From Streptomyces sp. H27-H5 (GTDB lineage Bacteria > Actinomycetota > Actinomycetes > Streptomycetales > Streptomycetaceae): a stretch of 64,000 bases of DNA. Shown here in pieces: positions 36,125 through 46,400 of the stretch; position 1 is the stretch's first letter, and each line of letters opens with the position of its first letter. The notes beneath the pieces are model-generated. The model searched no databases, was not told where the DNA came from, and saw only the letters and a program-made list of their open reading frames with translations. The DNA lies in NCBI RefSeq assembly GCF_026627505.1, contig NZ_JAPNLK010000006.1:84460-148459 (forward strand). Direction: 5' to 3'. Made by a program: the position numbers and the translations under genes.

Positions 36125-36913
36125 CTACGCCGAAGCGGGCACCGATTCCGAGGAGGCCTTCGCGGCCGCTTCCGCACGGTCACGCTTCTCCCGGCGCACC
36201 AGGATCACCCACCCCACCGGCACTCCGGCCGTGAACATCCACCACTGGATCGCGTACGCCATGTGCGCGCCGATCGAGTCGTGGTCGGGGTCGCCCACCG
36301 GCTCCGGGCTGCCGTTCGCCGGGACCGGCGCGGTGAGTTCCAGGTAGCCGCCGAGGACGGTCCGGCCCGTGTACTGCGCCTGCTGCGTGCTGTTGATCAG
36401 CATCACCTGGCGGTCCGGCAGCCCCTTGCGGTCCCTGATCCCGCTGTCGCCGCTCGTCTCGTCGGCCTTCAGCCGTCCGGTGACCGTGACCTCGCCCTTC
36501 GGTGCGGCCGGCACCGGCGGGTAGGCGCGCGCGTCGTCGCCGCCCGCCACCCAGCCGCGGTTGACCAGGACGACCCGGCCGTCGCTCAGCACCAGCGGGG
36601 TGATGACGTGGAAGCCGACCTTGTCGTCGTTGTTGGTCCGCCGACGGACCACGACCTCGTGCGCCGCGTCGTACGTGCCGGTGGCGGTGACCGCGCGCCA
36701 GTAGTCGGCCCGGGGGACGGTGTGACCGGGGGAGGTGAGCTCGGTGACGGGCACCGGCTTCCCGTAGAGGTTCCGCGCGATCAGCTCGTTCTGCGCCACC
36801 CGGTGCTCATGGCGGTGGAACTGCCAGAAGCCCAGCTTGATCATCGCGGGGATGAGGGCGAGGGCGATGAGGGTCAGGCACACCCACTGCCGGGTCAGTA
36901 CAAAGCGGTACAC
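36125..36913 (-). CDS. SURF1-family cytochrome oxidase assembly protein
   Basis: 262 residues from the GTG complementary to 36911-36913, which has GAGGG just upstream. An N-terminal membrane helix (WVCLTLIALALIPAMIKLGFW) and a C-terminal one (IQWWMFTAGVPVGWVILV) enclose an external domain with VNRGWVAGGDDA and GGYLELTAP, the SURF1 pattern. It assists heme A insertion into aa3-type cytochrome oxidase. A Lys/Ala/Ser tail follows the second helix. Confidence 0.9.
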   Translation of the reverse strand: MYRFVLTRQWVCLTLIALALIPAMIKLGFWQFHRHEHRVAQNELIARNLYGKPVPVTELTSPGHTVPRADYWRAVTATGTYDAAHEVVVRRRTNNDDKVGFHVITPLVLSDGRVVLVNRGWVAGGDDARAYPPVPAAPKGEVTVTGRLKADETSGDSGIRDRKGLPDRQVMLINSTQQAQYTGRTVLGGYLELTAPVPANGSPEPVGDPDHDSIGAHMAYAIQWWMFTAGVPVGWVILVRREKRDRAEAAAKASSESVPASA

Positions 36914-37017
36914 GCCCTCGACGGTACCCCCAGCGGAGAAGACCCCGGCGGCCGGGTGGCCGTCCGGGGCCCGGACCGAGGGGATCGGGTGACGACGGGT
37001 CGGGGAGCGACGGAGGG

Positions 37018-37251
37018 TCAGACGTGATCGACGATGCCCGCCTTTCCGGCCGCACGGGCGCAGTGCGCCCCGCAGTACCACTGTCCCTCGACGTCTACGC
37101 CCTGCCCGATGATCTGGACCCGGCAGTGCTCGCAGATGGGCGCCATGCGGTGAATGGCGCAGGAGAAGCAGTCGAAGACGTGCACCGCGCCCTGCGCGTG
37201 CACCTCGAAAGACATCCCGTAATCGTTTCCGCAGACCTCACAACGTGCCAT
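37018..37251 (-). CDS. Small double zinc-ribbon protein
   Basis: 77 residues. Four CxxC or similar pairs: CEVC at the start, CFSC, CEHC and CGAHC near the end, with His residues between, which together make two probable zinc sites. No signal peptide. I do not recognise a named family; it resembles small LIM/metallothionein-like proteins. It lies between SURF1 and an exonuclease gene, all on the minus strand. Confidence 0.8.
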   Translation of the reverse strand: MARCEVCGNDYGMSFEVHAQGAVHVFDCFSCAIHRMAPICEHCRVQIIGQGVDVEGQWYCGAHCARAAGKAGIVDHV

Positions 37252-37315
37252 GCGCCACAGGGTGGAACCGGACGGGCGGACCGGGAAGGAGGGCGCCGGG
37301 CGAGTCGCCCGACGC

Positions 37316-38293
37316 TCACCCGTCTGCCGCAGCCACGTCCCGCAGCAGGTGCGTGAAGGCGGCCTCGTCGACCACCGGGGTGCCGAAGGACTTCGCCTTG
37401 ACGGTCTTCGAGGTCGAGGAGTCGGGGTCGTTGGTGACGAGCAGGCTCGTGAGCCGCGACACACTCGTCGCGACGTGCAGGCCGGCCTCGATCGCCCGAT
37501 CCTCCAGCAGCTCGCGGTCCACGGAGGTGTCCCCGGAGAACGCGATCCGCATGCCCTGCTTGAGGGGCTTGCCGTCCTCGAACCGTCCCGGATTGGGGTG
37601 CGGGCACGCGGGCCGCTTGCGGGAGGCCCGCCAACTGGTCGCGCCGAACGGCCCCTGGTAGCCGACCCGGGGGGCGGCCGGCGTGTCCGACCACTCCGTC
37701 AACGGCCGGCACTCCAGCAGGGGCAGCCGTACGTTGTCCCGCGCGGCCGCGTGCAGCGACGGACGGAAGGCCTCCGCGAGCACCCGGGCGTCGTCGAGCG
37801 CGTGGTGGGCGCGCTGCTGGACCACGCCGAAGTGCGCGGCGAGGGACTCCAGCTTGTGGTTGGGCAGCGGCAGGTTCAGTTCCTTCGACAGGGCGATGGT
37901 GCACAGCCGCTGACGGACGGGCGCCGTCGTGGCGGCCCGCGCGTACTCCCGGGCGATCATCTGCCAGTCGAAGATGGCGTTGTGGGCGACGAGGACACGG
38001 TCCGCGAGGCGACCCGCGAACTCCTCGGCGATGTCCTCGAAGAGCGGCGCGTCCTGGAGCATGGCGGTGGTGAGGCCATGGATCCAGACCGGGCCCGGAT
38101 CCCTGCGCGGGTTGACCAGCGTGTACCAGTGGTCCTCCACGTTGCCCTGCGCGTCGAGCCGGTAGACGGCCGCGGACACTATCCGGTCGTCGCGCGCGAG
38201 CCCGGTGGTCTCCACGTCGACGACCGCGTACCCCTGTGGGTACGCGGTCGGCCACATCGTCTCTGCGGTCGTACGGTCGTCGAGCATGGTCAC
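37316..38293 (-). CDS. DEDDh 3'-5' exonuclease with C-terminal BRCT domain
   Basis: 325 residues (a GTG start, or the ATG two codons in). Exonuclease motifs: ExoI YAVVDVETTGL, ExoII LVAHNAIFDW, ExoIII with the catalytic His in HHALDDARVLAE. The C-terminal 90 residues (MRIAFSGDTSVDRELLEDRA to FTHLLRDV) form a BRCT-like domain. It resembles the epsilon proofreading family but with a DNA-damage-type BRCT module, so a repair exonuclease is likely. Confidence 0.9.
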   Translation of the reverse strand: MTMLDDRTTAETMWPTAYPQGYAVVDVETTGLARDDRIVSAAVYRLDAQGNVEDHWYTLVNPRRDPGPVWIHGLTTAMLQDAPLFEDIAEEFAGRLADRVLVAHNAIFDWQMIAREYARAATTAPVRQRLCTIALSKELNLPLPNHKLESLAAHFGVVQQRAHHALDDARVLAEAFRPSLHAAARDNVRLPLLECRPLTEWSDTPAAPRVGYQGPFGATSWRASRKRPACPHPNPGRFEDGKPLKQGMRIAFSGDTSVDRELLEDRAIEAGLHVATSVSRLTSLLVTNDPDSSTSKTVKAKSFGTPVVDEAAFTHLLRDVAAADG

Positions 38294-38366
38294 AGAGGAT
38301 ATCGGCCCCGACTGACACCCGTGGCCCCGACGGGGTACCCCGCCCTCGACCCGGCCCCCGGCGAGG

Positions 38367-39059
38367 TCAGCCGCCGCGAGCCGTTCGCGCCGGCGCCGGG
38401 TCCGGGGGCGGGTCCGACGGCGGGGACAGCAGGGCGCCCACGAGTGCCCGAACCGAGAGCAGGAACAGCCGTTCCGGGTCGGCCGGGCGGGCCAGCGCGC
38501 GGGCGAGCGCCGGGTCGTCGGGGGCGTCGGCGGGGTCCCAGAGCTCGCTCTCGGCGGGGGACTGGACGGGGGAGCGCTCGCGGTTGCGCTCGACGAGCAG
38601 GAAGCCGACGATCTGGAACTGGATCGCGCGGACCGCGTCGGCGGCCCGCGCCCCGCGCAGTCCGGCGGCGTGCACCTCGTGGACCAGGGCCTGTTGGGCG
38701 GGCAGGAACATCCGCTCGGTGAGCCCGCGTTCGTGGACCATCGCGATCAGGTGGGGGCGTTCGCGCAGTTCCCGGCGCAGGGTCCGGGCCACGGAGAGGA
38801 TCCGGTCGGCCGGGGTGCGGGCGGCGCCGGTCCCCCCGGACGGGGGGCGGGGGAGGATCGCGCCCATGTCCCGGACGGTCCGCTCCACGAGGGCGTCGAG
38901 CAGTGATTCGCGGTTGCCGACGTGCCAGTAGATGGAGGTGACGGCCGTGCCCAGTTCGGCGGCGAGTTTGCGCATGGTGAGAGCCGCCGGGCCGTGCTGC
39001 TTGACCAGCGACGCGGCCGCCTCCAACACCTCCTCGCGGGTCAGCGAGTTTCGGGCCAT
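38367..39059 (-). CDS. TetR-family transcriptional regulator
   Basis: 230 residues from the ATG complementary to 39057-39059. The N-terminal helix-turn-helix is LTREEVLEAAASLVKQHG...LAAELGTAVTSIYWHVGNRESLL. The C-terminal ligand domain is helical with a Pro-rich tail. It is divergent from the acetoacetate decarboxylase-like gene, and a 15-base palindrome in the gap is its likely operator. It probably represses that catabolic operon until a substrate or CoA ester binds. Confidence 0.9.
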   Translation of the reverse strand: MARNSLTREEVLEAAASLVKQHGPAALTMRKLAAELGTAVTSIYWHVGNRESLLDALVERTVRDMGAILPRPPSGGTGAARTPADRILSVARTLRRELRERPHLIAMVHERGLTERMFLPAQQALVHEVHAAGLRGARAADAVRAIQFQIVGFLLVERNRERSPVQSPAESELWDPADAPDDPALARALARPADPERLFLLSVRALVGALLSPPSDPPPDPAPARTARGG

Positions 39060-39131
39060 GGGGCAGGCCGCCAATCTGTCGATCCGTCAGTTCTGTTGTG
39101 TACGTGGGTCTTTACCCTTCATCGTCGGCGG

Positions 39132-39146
39132 TGTAACTGTGTTACA
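39132..39146. promoter_or_regulatory. TetR operator palindrome
   Basis: TGTAAC TGT GTTACA, perfect 6-base arms, 36 bases before the decarboxylase-like gene and 72 bases from the regulator start. Classic TetR operator layout. Confidence 0.7.
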
Positions 39147-39182
39147 GAGCCCCCGGGAAACCCGGCGAAGGGTGGTACACCC

Positions 39183-39980
39183 ATGGCACGCGTACGGTAC
39201 GGAGCGCGCACCGAGGCGGAGATCGCGGCGTCGCGCGAGAAGAGCTCGAAACTCCCGGACATCTGGTCCACCGGGGTGGTGGCCGTCTGGGAGAGCGACG
39301 CGGACGTGGTCGCGGCCGTCCTGCCGCCGCCGCTCAAGCCCGCCGAGCGGCCCCTCGTACGAGCCAACATCAGCAAGGTCGACCTGCCCGGCTACCCGCT
39401 CGGCGCCGGCTCGGTGGCCGTCGCCGCCCGCCACGGCGAGGTCGAGGGCTGGTACCCGCTCGTGATGCCGATGACGCACGAGCGGGCCCTGGTCGGCGGC
39501 CGCGAGGTGTTCGGGGAGCCGAAGAAGCTGGGCGAGGTCACCGTCGAGCGGGACGGGCTCGTCGTACGGGCCGCCCTCGCTCGGCACGGGATCGCCTTCG
39601 TCGAGGTGCGCGGGGCGGTGGACCGCGCCCTGCCCCTGCCCGCACCCGCCACCAAGACCGACTTCTACTTCAAGTTCCTGCCCGCCGTGGACGGTTCGGG
39701 CTTCGACGTCGAGCCCGTCCTCGTGCACTGCACCCGCAACGAGAAGGTCCGCAAACTGGAGCACGTCGCCGGTGACGTGGTGCTGCGCGAGTCGATGTTC
39801 GACCCGGTCGCGGATCTTCCCGTACGCCGTCTCGTGGAGATCACCATCGGTGAGAAGACCACCGACCAGCGGGGCAGGGTCGTCGAGCGGGTCAGCGCCC
39901 AAGCCCTGCTCCCGTACGTCCACCAGCGCTACGACGACCCGATGCAGATCCTGGACGGCCCCCCGGAAGGCAGCGTCTGA
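39183..39980 (+). CDS. Acetoacetate decarboxylase-family protein
   Basis: 265 residues. The ADC fold is indicated by VRANISKVDLPGYPLGAGS, WYPLVMPMTHERALVGGREVFGEPKKLGEV (with the Schiff-base Lys pair in EPKK) and a C-terminal strand set. In the family the Lys forms a Schiff base with a beta-keto acid. Other ADC-like proteins are hydratases or aldolases, so decarboxylation is not certain. First gene of a four-gene operon with an SDR and two amidohydrolases, spacing 1-12 bases or overlapping. Confidence 0.85.
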   Translation: MARVRYGARTEAEIAASREKSSKLPDIWSTGVVAVWESDADVVAAVLPPPLKPAERPLVRANISKVDLPGYPLGAGSVAVAARHGEVEGWYPLVMPMTHERALVGGREVFGEPKKLGEVTVERDGLVVRAALARHGIAFVEVRGAVDRALPLPAPATKTDFYFKFLPAVDGSGFDVEPVLVHCTRNEKVRKLEHVAGDVVLRESMFDPVADLPVRRLVEITIGEKTTDQRGRVVERVSAQALLPYVHQRYDDPMQILDGPPEGSV

Positions 39981-39981
39981 C

Positions 39982-40866
39982 ATGCGACTCGAACCGGGAC
40001 AGGTGGCCGTCGTCACCGGCGCCGCGAGCGGCATCGGCCTCGCCATGGCCCGCCGCTTCGCCGCCGAGGGGCTGAGAGTGGTCCTCGCCGACGTGGAGGA
40101 GGGCGCCCTGCGCAAGGCCGCCGACGAACTGGCGGCCGACGGCGCGAAGGTCCTCGCCCGGACCGTCGACGTCAGCGACCGGGACTCCGTGCTCTCCCTC
40201 GCCGACGCGGCGTACGAGGCCTTCGGCGCCGTCCACGTGCTCTGCAACAACGCGGGCGTCGGCTCCGGCGCCGAAGGCCGCATGTGGGAGCACGAACCCA
40301 ACGACTGGAAGTGGGCCTTCTCCGTCAACGTCTGGGGCGTCTTCCACGGGATCCAGGCCTTCGTCCCGCGCATGCTCGCCGGCGGCGCACCCGGCCACGT
40401 CGTCAACACGTCCTCCGGCGACGGCGGCATCGCCCCCCTTCCCACCGCCTCCGTCTACGCCGTCACCAAGGCGGCCGTGGTCACCATGACCGAGTCGCTC
40501 TACGCCCACCTCAAGGCGGAGGGCGCCCACGTCGGGGCCTCCGTCCTCTTCCCCGGACCGCACATGCTGCGCACCGGACTGTGGGAATCGCACCGCAACC
40601 GGCCCGACCGCTACGCGAAGGAGCGGCCGCGCAAGTCCCCGTACCGCAGCCTCGACCAGTACGAGACGGCGATGCGCGAGGCCGGCCAGGCGGTGGAGTT
40701 CACGCCGGTCGAGGAGGTCGCCGAGCACGTCGTCGAGGGCATCCTCGCCGACCGGTTCTGGATGCTCCCGGCCAGTGAGCACAGCGACCGGCAGATCCGC
40801 GCCCGGTCGCGGTCGATGCTCGACCGCGCCAACCCCGCCTACCTGGAAAGTTTCATCCTCGACTGA
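39982..40866 (+). CDS. Short-chain dehydrogenase/reductase
   Basis: 294 residues. Classical SDR: cofactor loop VVTGAASGIGLAMA, NNAGVGSGAEG, catalytic Ser in VVNTSSGDGG and Tyr/Lys in SVYAVTKAAVV. It oxidises or reduces an alcohol/ketone with NAD(P). One base after the decarboxylase-like gene. The C-terminal 80 residues extend past the usual SDR length, with a charged segment (RYAKERPRKSPYRS). Confidence 0.9.
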   Translation: MRLEPGQVAVVTGAASGIGLAMARRFAAEGLRVVLADVEEGALRKAADELAADGAKVLARTVDVSDRDSVLSLADAAYEAFGAVHVLCNNAGVGSGAEGRMWEHEPNDWKWAFSVNVWGVFHGIQAFVPRMLAGGAPGHVVNTSSGDGGIAPLPTASVYAVTKAAVVTMTESLYAHLKAEGAHVGASVLFPGPHMLRTGLWESHRNRPDRYAKERPRKSPYRSLDQYETAMREAGQAVEFTPVEEVAEHVVEGILADRFWMLPASEHSDRQIRARSRSMLDRANPAYLESFILD

Positions 40867-40878
40867 GGAGCGTTCGTC

Positions 40879-42168
40879 GTGAGCGACACCCCGTACGAAG
40901 ACCCGTACCTGATCATCTCCTCCGACTGCCACGCGGGCCTGCCCACCGAGCAGTACCGCCCCTACCTCGACAGCGCCTTCCACCGCGAGTTCGACGAGTT
41001 CCTCGGTCAACGCGACGCGCGCCGCGAGGAGGCCACCCGCCTCGGCGTGCGCAACGAGGCCTTCGCCGAGAAGTGGTTCCACGACCACGAGGAAGGCCTC
41101 AAGGGCGGCTGGGACGTGGGCCGACGCCTGAAGGAACTCGACGGAGACGGCGTGGCCGCCGAGGTCGTCTTCCCCGACGCGGACGCCGTCGACAGCCAGA
41201 CCGCCGCCCCCTTCGGCGTGGGCCTGGGCCTGTCCGGGGACCAGGACCCCGCACTGGGCATGGCGGGCGCGCGGGCGCACAACCGCTGGCTCGCCGAGTT
41301 CGTGTCCCAGAACCCCGAGCGCCACTGCGGCGTCGCCCTGCTGCCCATCACGGGCGAACCCGCCGAGGTGGTCGCGGAGATCCACCGGACCAAGGAGTCC
41401 GGGCTCGGCGCGTTGATGATCCCCTCGATGTGGGTGGACAAGGCGCCCTACCACGACCGCCGCTACGACCCGGTGTGGGCGGCGGCGGCCGAGACCGCGA
41501 TGCCCGTCGTCACGCACTCGGGGGCCGCACCCCGCCACGAGTACGGCGACCACCTCGGCATCTACGTCTCCGAGGTCACCTGGTGGCCCTCGCGGCCCCT
41601 GTGGTTCCTCCTGTGGTCCGGGGTCTTCGAACGGCACCCCGGGCTGAGGTTCGGCATCGCCGAGTCCGGCTGCTGGTGGCTGCCCAACCAACTGTGGTTC
41701 ATGGACCGGCTCTACCTCGGCGCGCACGGCGGCAAGAAACTGTCGCCCTTCGCCGAGCTGACGCGCCCGCCGAGCGAGTACCTCGACCGCCAGGTGTTCC
41801 TCTGCGCCACGAACACCAAGCGCCGCGAACTCGCCCAGCGTTACGAGATCGGCGTCGACAACATCCTGTGGGGCTCGGACTTCCCGCACCCCGAGGGGAC
41901 CTGGCCGCACACCCGCACCTGGTTGAAGAACACCTTCCACGACATCCCCGTCGACGAGACCCGCCGCATGCTGGGCCTGGCCGCCGCAGACGTCTTCGGC
42001 TTCGACACGGCGCGGCTCGCCCCGCTCGCCCGCCGGATCGGCCCGACCCCGGCGGAGCTCGGCCAGTCCACCGACCAGGCCGCGGTGCGCGCCTCCTGGG
42101 CCCGCTCGCGGGAGGTGGGCCGGCACTGGCTCACCGGACACGACTTCCCGACGCTGGGGGTCTCGTGA
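40879..42168 (+). CDS. Amidohydrolase-2 family metal-dependent hydrolase, first of a pair
   Basis: 429 residues from the GTG at 40879 with GAGGAG eight bases upstream. Metal-site motifs of the ACMS-decarboxylase/gamma-resorcylate-decarboxylase-like branch: IISSDCHAG in place of HxH, PVVTHSGAAP, and the catalytic Asp in ILWGSDFPHPEG. These enzymes hydrolyse or decarboxylate aromatic or beta-keto compounds. The gene overlaps the second hydrolase gene by GTGA. Confidence 0.87.
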   Translation: MSDTPYEDPYLIISSDCHAGLPTEQYRPYLDSAFHREFDEFLGQRDARREEATRLGVRNEAFAEKWFHDHEEGLKGGWDVGRRLKELDGDGVAAEVVFPDADAVDSQTAAPFGVGLGLSGDQDPALGMAGARAHNRWLAEFVSQNPERHCGVALLPITGEPAEVVAEIHRTKESGLGALMIPSMWVDKAPYHDRRYDPVWAAAAETAMPVVTHSGAAPRHEYGDHLGIYVSEVTWWPSRPLWFLLWSGVFERHPGLRFGIAESGCWWLPNQLWFMDRLYLGAHGGKKLSPFAELTRPPSEYLDRQVFLCATNTKRRELAQRYEIGVDNILWGSDFPHPEGTWPHTRTWLKNTFHDIPVDETRRMLGLAAADVFGFDTARLAPLARRIGPTPAELGQSTDQAAVRASWARSREVGRHWLTGHDFPTLGVS

Positions 42169-43394
42169 CCGCGCCGGCCGAGGACCGCTACACCGTCGTC
42201 TCGGCGGACTGCCACGCGGGCGCCGACCTGCTGGACTACAAGCCGTACCTGGAGAAGCGCCACCACGAGGAGTTCGACGCCTGGGCGTCCACCTACGTCA
42301 ACCCGTACGAGGACCTCCTCGCGGACACCGCCGACCGGAACTGGAACTCCCGGCGCCGGCTCGCGGAACTCGAAGCCGACGGCATCGTCGCGGAAGTCCT
42401 CTTCCCGAACACGATCCCGCCCTTCTTCCCGACCGCCTCCCTGATGGCCCCGGCGCCCACCCGCGAGGAGTTCACCCTGCGCTGGGCGGGCCTGCGGGCC
42501 CACAACCGGTGGCTGGCCGACTTCTGCGACGACGCCCCGGGACGGCGCGCCGGCGTCACCCAGATCCTGCTGAACGACGTGGACGAGGCGGTGAAGGAGA
42601 TCCGCCGCACCCGGGACGCCGGCCTGACCGGCGGGATCCTCCTGCCGGGCGCACCCCCGGGCAGCGGCATCCCCGAGCTGTACTCCGCCGCCTACGACCC
42701 CATCTGGGCGGTGTGCGACGAACTGGAGGTCCCGGTCAACCACCACGGCGGCTCGGCCTCGCCCCCGCTGGGGGACGAGCCGGCGGCCCGGGCGGTCTTC
42801 ATGGTGGAGACCACCTGGTTCTCCCACCGCGCCCTGTGGCACCTGATCTTCGGCGGCGCCTTCCACCGGCACCCGGGCCTCAGGCTCGTCCTGACGGAAC
42901 AGGGCTCCGGCTGGATCCCCGGCGTGATGGAGATGCTGGACTACTACCACGGCCGCCTGGTCGCCGCCTCGGCCACCGCGGAGGCCAAGTTCGGTGCGGG
43001 CCTGGCCCGGTCCATGGGCAAGGGCCCGAGCGAGGTGTGGCGGGACAACTGCTTCGTGGGGGCCAGCTTCATGCGCCCCCACGAGGTCCCGCTGCGCCAC
43101 CGGATCGGCCTCGACAAGATCATGTGGGGCTCCGACTACCCCCACGACGAGGGCACCACCCCGTTCTCCCGCGAAGGCCTCCGCATCGCCTACGCGGGCC
43201 TGCCCCGCGAGGAGGTGGCCGCGATGGTCGGCGGGAACGCGGCCCGCGTCTACGGCTTCGACCTCGCCCGGCTGGACGCGGTCGCGGCCACGTGCGGCCC
43301 GCCGGTCTCGGAGGTCGCCGAGCCGCTGACGGAGATCCCCCCGGCCGCCACCAGTCCGGCCTTCGCCCGAGGGGGCTCGGTCCGGGTCTGGTGA
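42165..43394 (+). CDS. Amidohydrolase-2 family metal-dependent hydrolase, second of a pair
   Basis: 409 residues from the GTG at 42165. Same layout as the preceding protein: VVSADCHAGADLLDYKPYLEK, VPVNHHGGSAS, IMWGSDYPHDEGTTP. It is clearly a paralogue but diverged in the region that shapes the pocket (PNTIPPFFPTASLM). The two may form a hetero-oligomer or act on successive intermediates. Last gene of the TetR-controlled operon; convergent with the NACHT gene. Confidence 0.87.
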   Translation: MTAPAEDRYTVVSADCHAGADLLDYKPYLEKRHHEEFDAWASTYVNPYEDLLADTADRNWNSRRRLAELEADGIVAEVLFPNTIPPFFPTASLMAPAPTREEFTLRWAGLRAHNRWLADFCDDAPGRRAGVTQILLNDVDEAVKEIRRTRDAGLTGGILLPGAPPGSGIPELYSAAYDPIWAVCDELEVPVNHHGGSASPPLGDEPAARAVFMVETTWFSHRALWHLIFGGAFHRHPGLRLVLTEQGSGWIPGVMEMLDYYHGRLVAASATAEAKFGAGLARSMGKGPSEVWRDNCFVGASFMRPHEVPLRHRIGLDKIMWGSDYPHDEGTTPFSREGLRIAYAGLPREEVAAMVGGNAARVYGFDLARLDAVAATCGPPVSEVAEPLTEIPPAATSPAFARGGSVRVW

Positions 43395-43417
43395 ACCGGC
43401 GGTCCCGCCGGAGCGGC

Positions 43418-46400
43418 TCAGTCCCTGCGGACGAGCCACTCCGGCGCGATCCGCTCCGCCCCGCTCACGTTCGTGCCCCGGTGCACCTCGACCACCAGGC
43501 CCTCCAGATCCGCGAGCGGCGACAGGTCCACCGTGCCCAGGCACTCGCTCAACACCAGCCGCCGCAGACCCCGGAACGCGCGCAACGGCTCCAACGTCCC
43601 CTCCAGCGCGCACCTGATCAGGGTCAGCCGGGTCAGCCGCTCGTACGGCAGGAGCGCCTCGATCGCCACCGGCGCGGCATGCCGGATCTGCAACCCGTCC
43701 AGGTCCGGCAGCGGCAGCTCCCGCGTCAACTGCCGGTACTGGCCGCTCCCGGCGATCGTCAGCGTCCGCACACCCGGCCACCGGTCGATCCCGTCCAGCG
43801 TCATCCGGCGGGCGCCCTGCCAGATGTGCAGCGCGGCCAGGGTCCCCGCCGCCGGGACGTCCCCGATCCGCCGCTGCTCCGGCTCGAACCCGATGACCAG
43901 GGAGCGCAGCCCCGCGACCCCGGCCAGCGGGGCCAGCGAGAGCCCGTCCCGCAGGTAGCCGAAGGCGAGGCTGTCCGCCGCCAGCTCGGTCACCACCTCG
44001 ACACCGGTCACCTGCGGACAGTCCAACACCCCCAGGTGCCGCAGCGTCGGATGCCCCGCCAGCGGGGACAGGTCGGTCAGCCCCGGATTGCGGTGCATGA
44101 CCAGCCACTCCAGGTCCCGCCGGTCCCGGATCGCCGGCGGGATCGGGCCGTCCCAGGTCAGATGGACCCGGTGGATGTGCCGCAACCGCTCGTAGGTCGC
44201 CAACTGCTCGGCCGTGCGCAGGTGCAGGTGGCCCTCGCGGACTGGCGCCCCGGACAGCACCGCGTCCGCGTACGCCTCGTTGGGGAAGCGCCCCCACGAG
44301 TCCGACAGCTCGTGCACCACCTCGTACCGGTCGTCCGACCGGAACCCCGCGATCACCTGGAGCGCCCGGTCCCCGCCGACCAGCGCGGCCGTCCGGATCG
44401 TCGCGGCCGCCTCGTCCTCGGTGAGGTCGGCGGGCTCCGGCAGCAGCTCCAGGACCAGTTCCCCCGCCTTGGCCAGCTCCTCGGCCTGCGCGGCCGACCG
44501 CGGCGGCAGCAGGTGCGCCGTACGGGTCTCCACCTCGTGCCACACCTCCGGGTCCAGCTCGGGGGCGTGCTCCAGGCAGGCCGCCGCCAGCAGCACCAGC
44601 CGACTGCGGTCCCGTTCGTTCTCGTCGGCCCGGCGCAGCAACTCCCGCAACAGATGCGCCCGTTCGTCGGGTCTGGCGTGGCCGACCGCCATCCGGAACA
44701 CGTCGTCCCAGGTGTCCTCGTGCGCGTTGCGCACCAGCACGCCGAAGTCCCGTGACTCCACGGCCGCCTTCGCCCCCAGGTAGTCCTGGAAGACGCGGTG
44801 CACGAACTGCACGGAATCCGGGACCGGTTCCCGCAGTAGGCCGGAGCGGATCAGCAGGTGCCGGAACACCTTGCGCGCACTGCCCTGCGCCCGGACCTGC
44901 GGCATCGCGTCGAGCCACTCGCCGACCATTTCGATCGCCTCCTCGAAGGAGGCCACCAACTGCCCGTTGCGGATGAGCCAGTACGCCAGCCGCTGGAGCA
45001 GCACCGTCTGCTCGTCCCGGCTGAGGTAGACCCCCTCGACCCCCGCTATGTCCCGCTCGGTGTCCCGGCGGACCAGGAGCATGTCCAACGCGGCGTCGTA
45101 CAGCTCCTTGCGGGCCCGCGGCAGGTGCATCCGGCGGTCCCGGTTCAGGGCGCACAGCAGGGCGCACATCAGCGGGTTGGTGGCCAGCCGGCCCAGGTCC
45201 CGGCGCGTGCTCACCGCCTGGATGAGCGACTTCTCGTACGTGTCGAGCTGCTCCCGCTCCTGCCCGGAGACGCCCTCCGCGCGGGCGGAGTCGTGCCAGT
45301 GCGTGATGAAGGCCCCGACGCCGTCCCGCTCCATGGGCAGCAGCGACAAGGGGGAGAAGCCGTGCCCGGTCAGCCAGTCCTCCGGGACGGCCGAGGGACG
45401 GGTGGTGATCACGAACCGGGCCGTGGGATAGGCGATGAGCAGGGCCCGGAGCCAGGTCTCCGTCCGGTCGCGCAGGCGGGGCGGGACCTCGTCCACCCCG
45501 TCGACCAGGACCAGCGCCCGCCCGGCGGAGAGGAGGGACTCCACCCAGCCGTCCGGGGCCCGCAGCGGCACCCCGGTCGCGCTCAGCCAGTCCTGCGGCA
45601 TCGGCAGCCCCGCGGGGGAGTTGAAGGACCGCAGCGGCAGGACGAAGGGGACCAGGAGGTTCCAGTCCCGCAGGCCCGGGCCGAAGGTGCGGCGGGCCGA
45701 GTTCAGGGCCAGCCACTGCACGAGGGTGCTCTTGCCCGAGCCCGCCGGACCGCGCAGCAGCACCCGCTCGGAGGCACCCAGGGCCAGTTCGGTGCTCATC
45801 GGGGTGGCCCGGCCCGGCTCCTCCAGCTGCTCGCCGCTGACCGCCAGGCTGATGTACGCCCGGTCCAGCGGCCACTCCCGGCGGGCCTGGCTGAAGGTGA
45901 GCCCGAACAACTGGAGCCGCCCGTGCGCCTCGGCGATGTACCGGCCGTACCGCTCCTCGAAGGCGAGCGCCGCGCCGTCGCCGGTCTGCGCGAGTCGGTC
46001 CACCGCCCGGGCCAACTCGGCCATCCTGCGGACCAGTTCCACGTCCGCCCGGGCCGAGAAGCCCGGCAGGGTCGTCGCGTACTCCACCACGTGCGTGCAG
46101 CACAGTTCGACGAGCCGGCGGTGCACGGACTCCGCCGCGTCGCTCAGGCCCGCCGCGCGCGGCTCGGGGATCGCCGCCGCCAGGGCCGCCGGTCGCAGGT
46201 CCGCGGCGAAGAGGGCGTCCGCGTCCAGCCGGCCCACCGCGGCGAAGGTGTCGGCCACCGAGTCCACCACGGCCGACCGCTCGTGGTCCGGCAGCCGGGC
46301 CGTCTCCTCGCCCAAGCGGGAGGCCAGGGTGCGGGTCAGGCGACGGATCTCGGGGTCGCCCAGTTCCGTCGGTCGGCGCAGGCGGCCGGCGGGACGGGCG

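Noticed and set aside
41841..46103. A 1420-codon open frame on the minus strand spanning the second amidohydrolase gene and the NACHT gene
   Set aside because: It is in the wrong frame for both genes, is dominated by Gly/Arg/Pro/Ala and has no recognisable domain; long empty frames are expected at this GC content.
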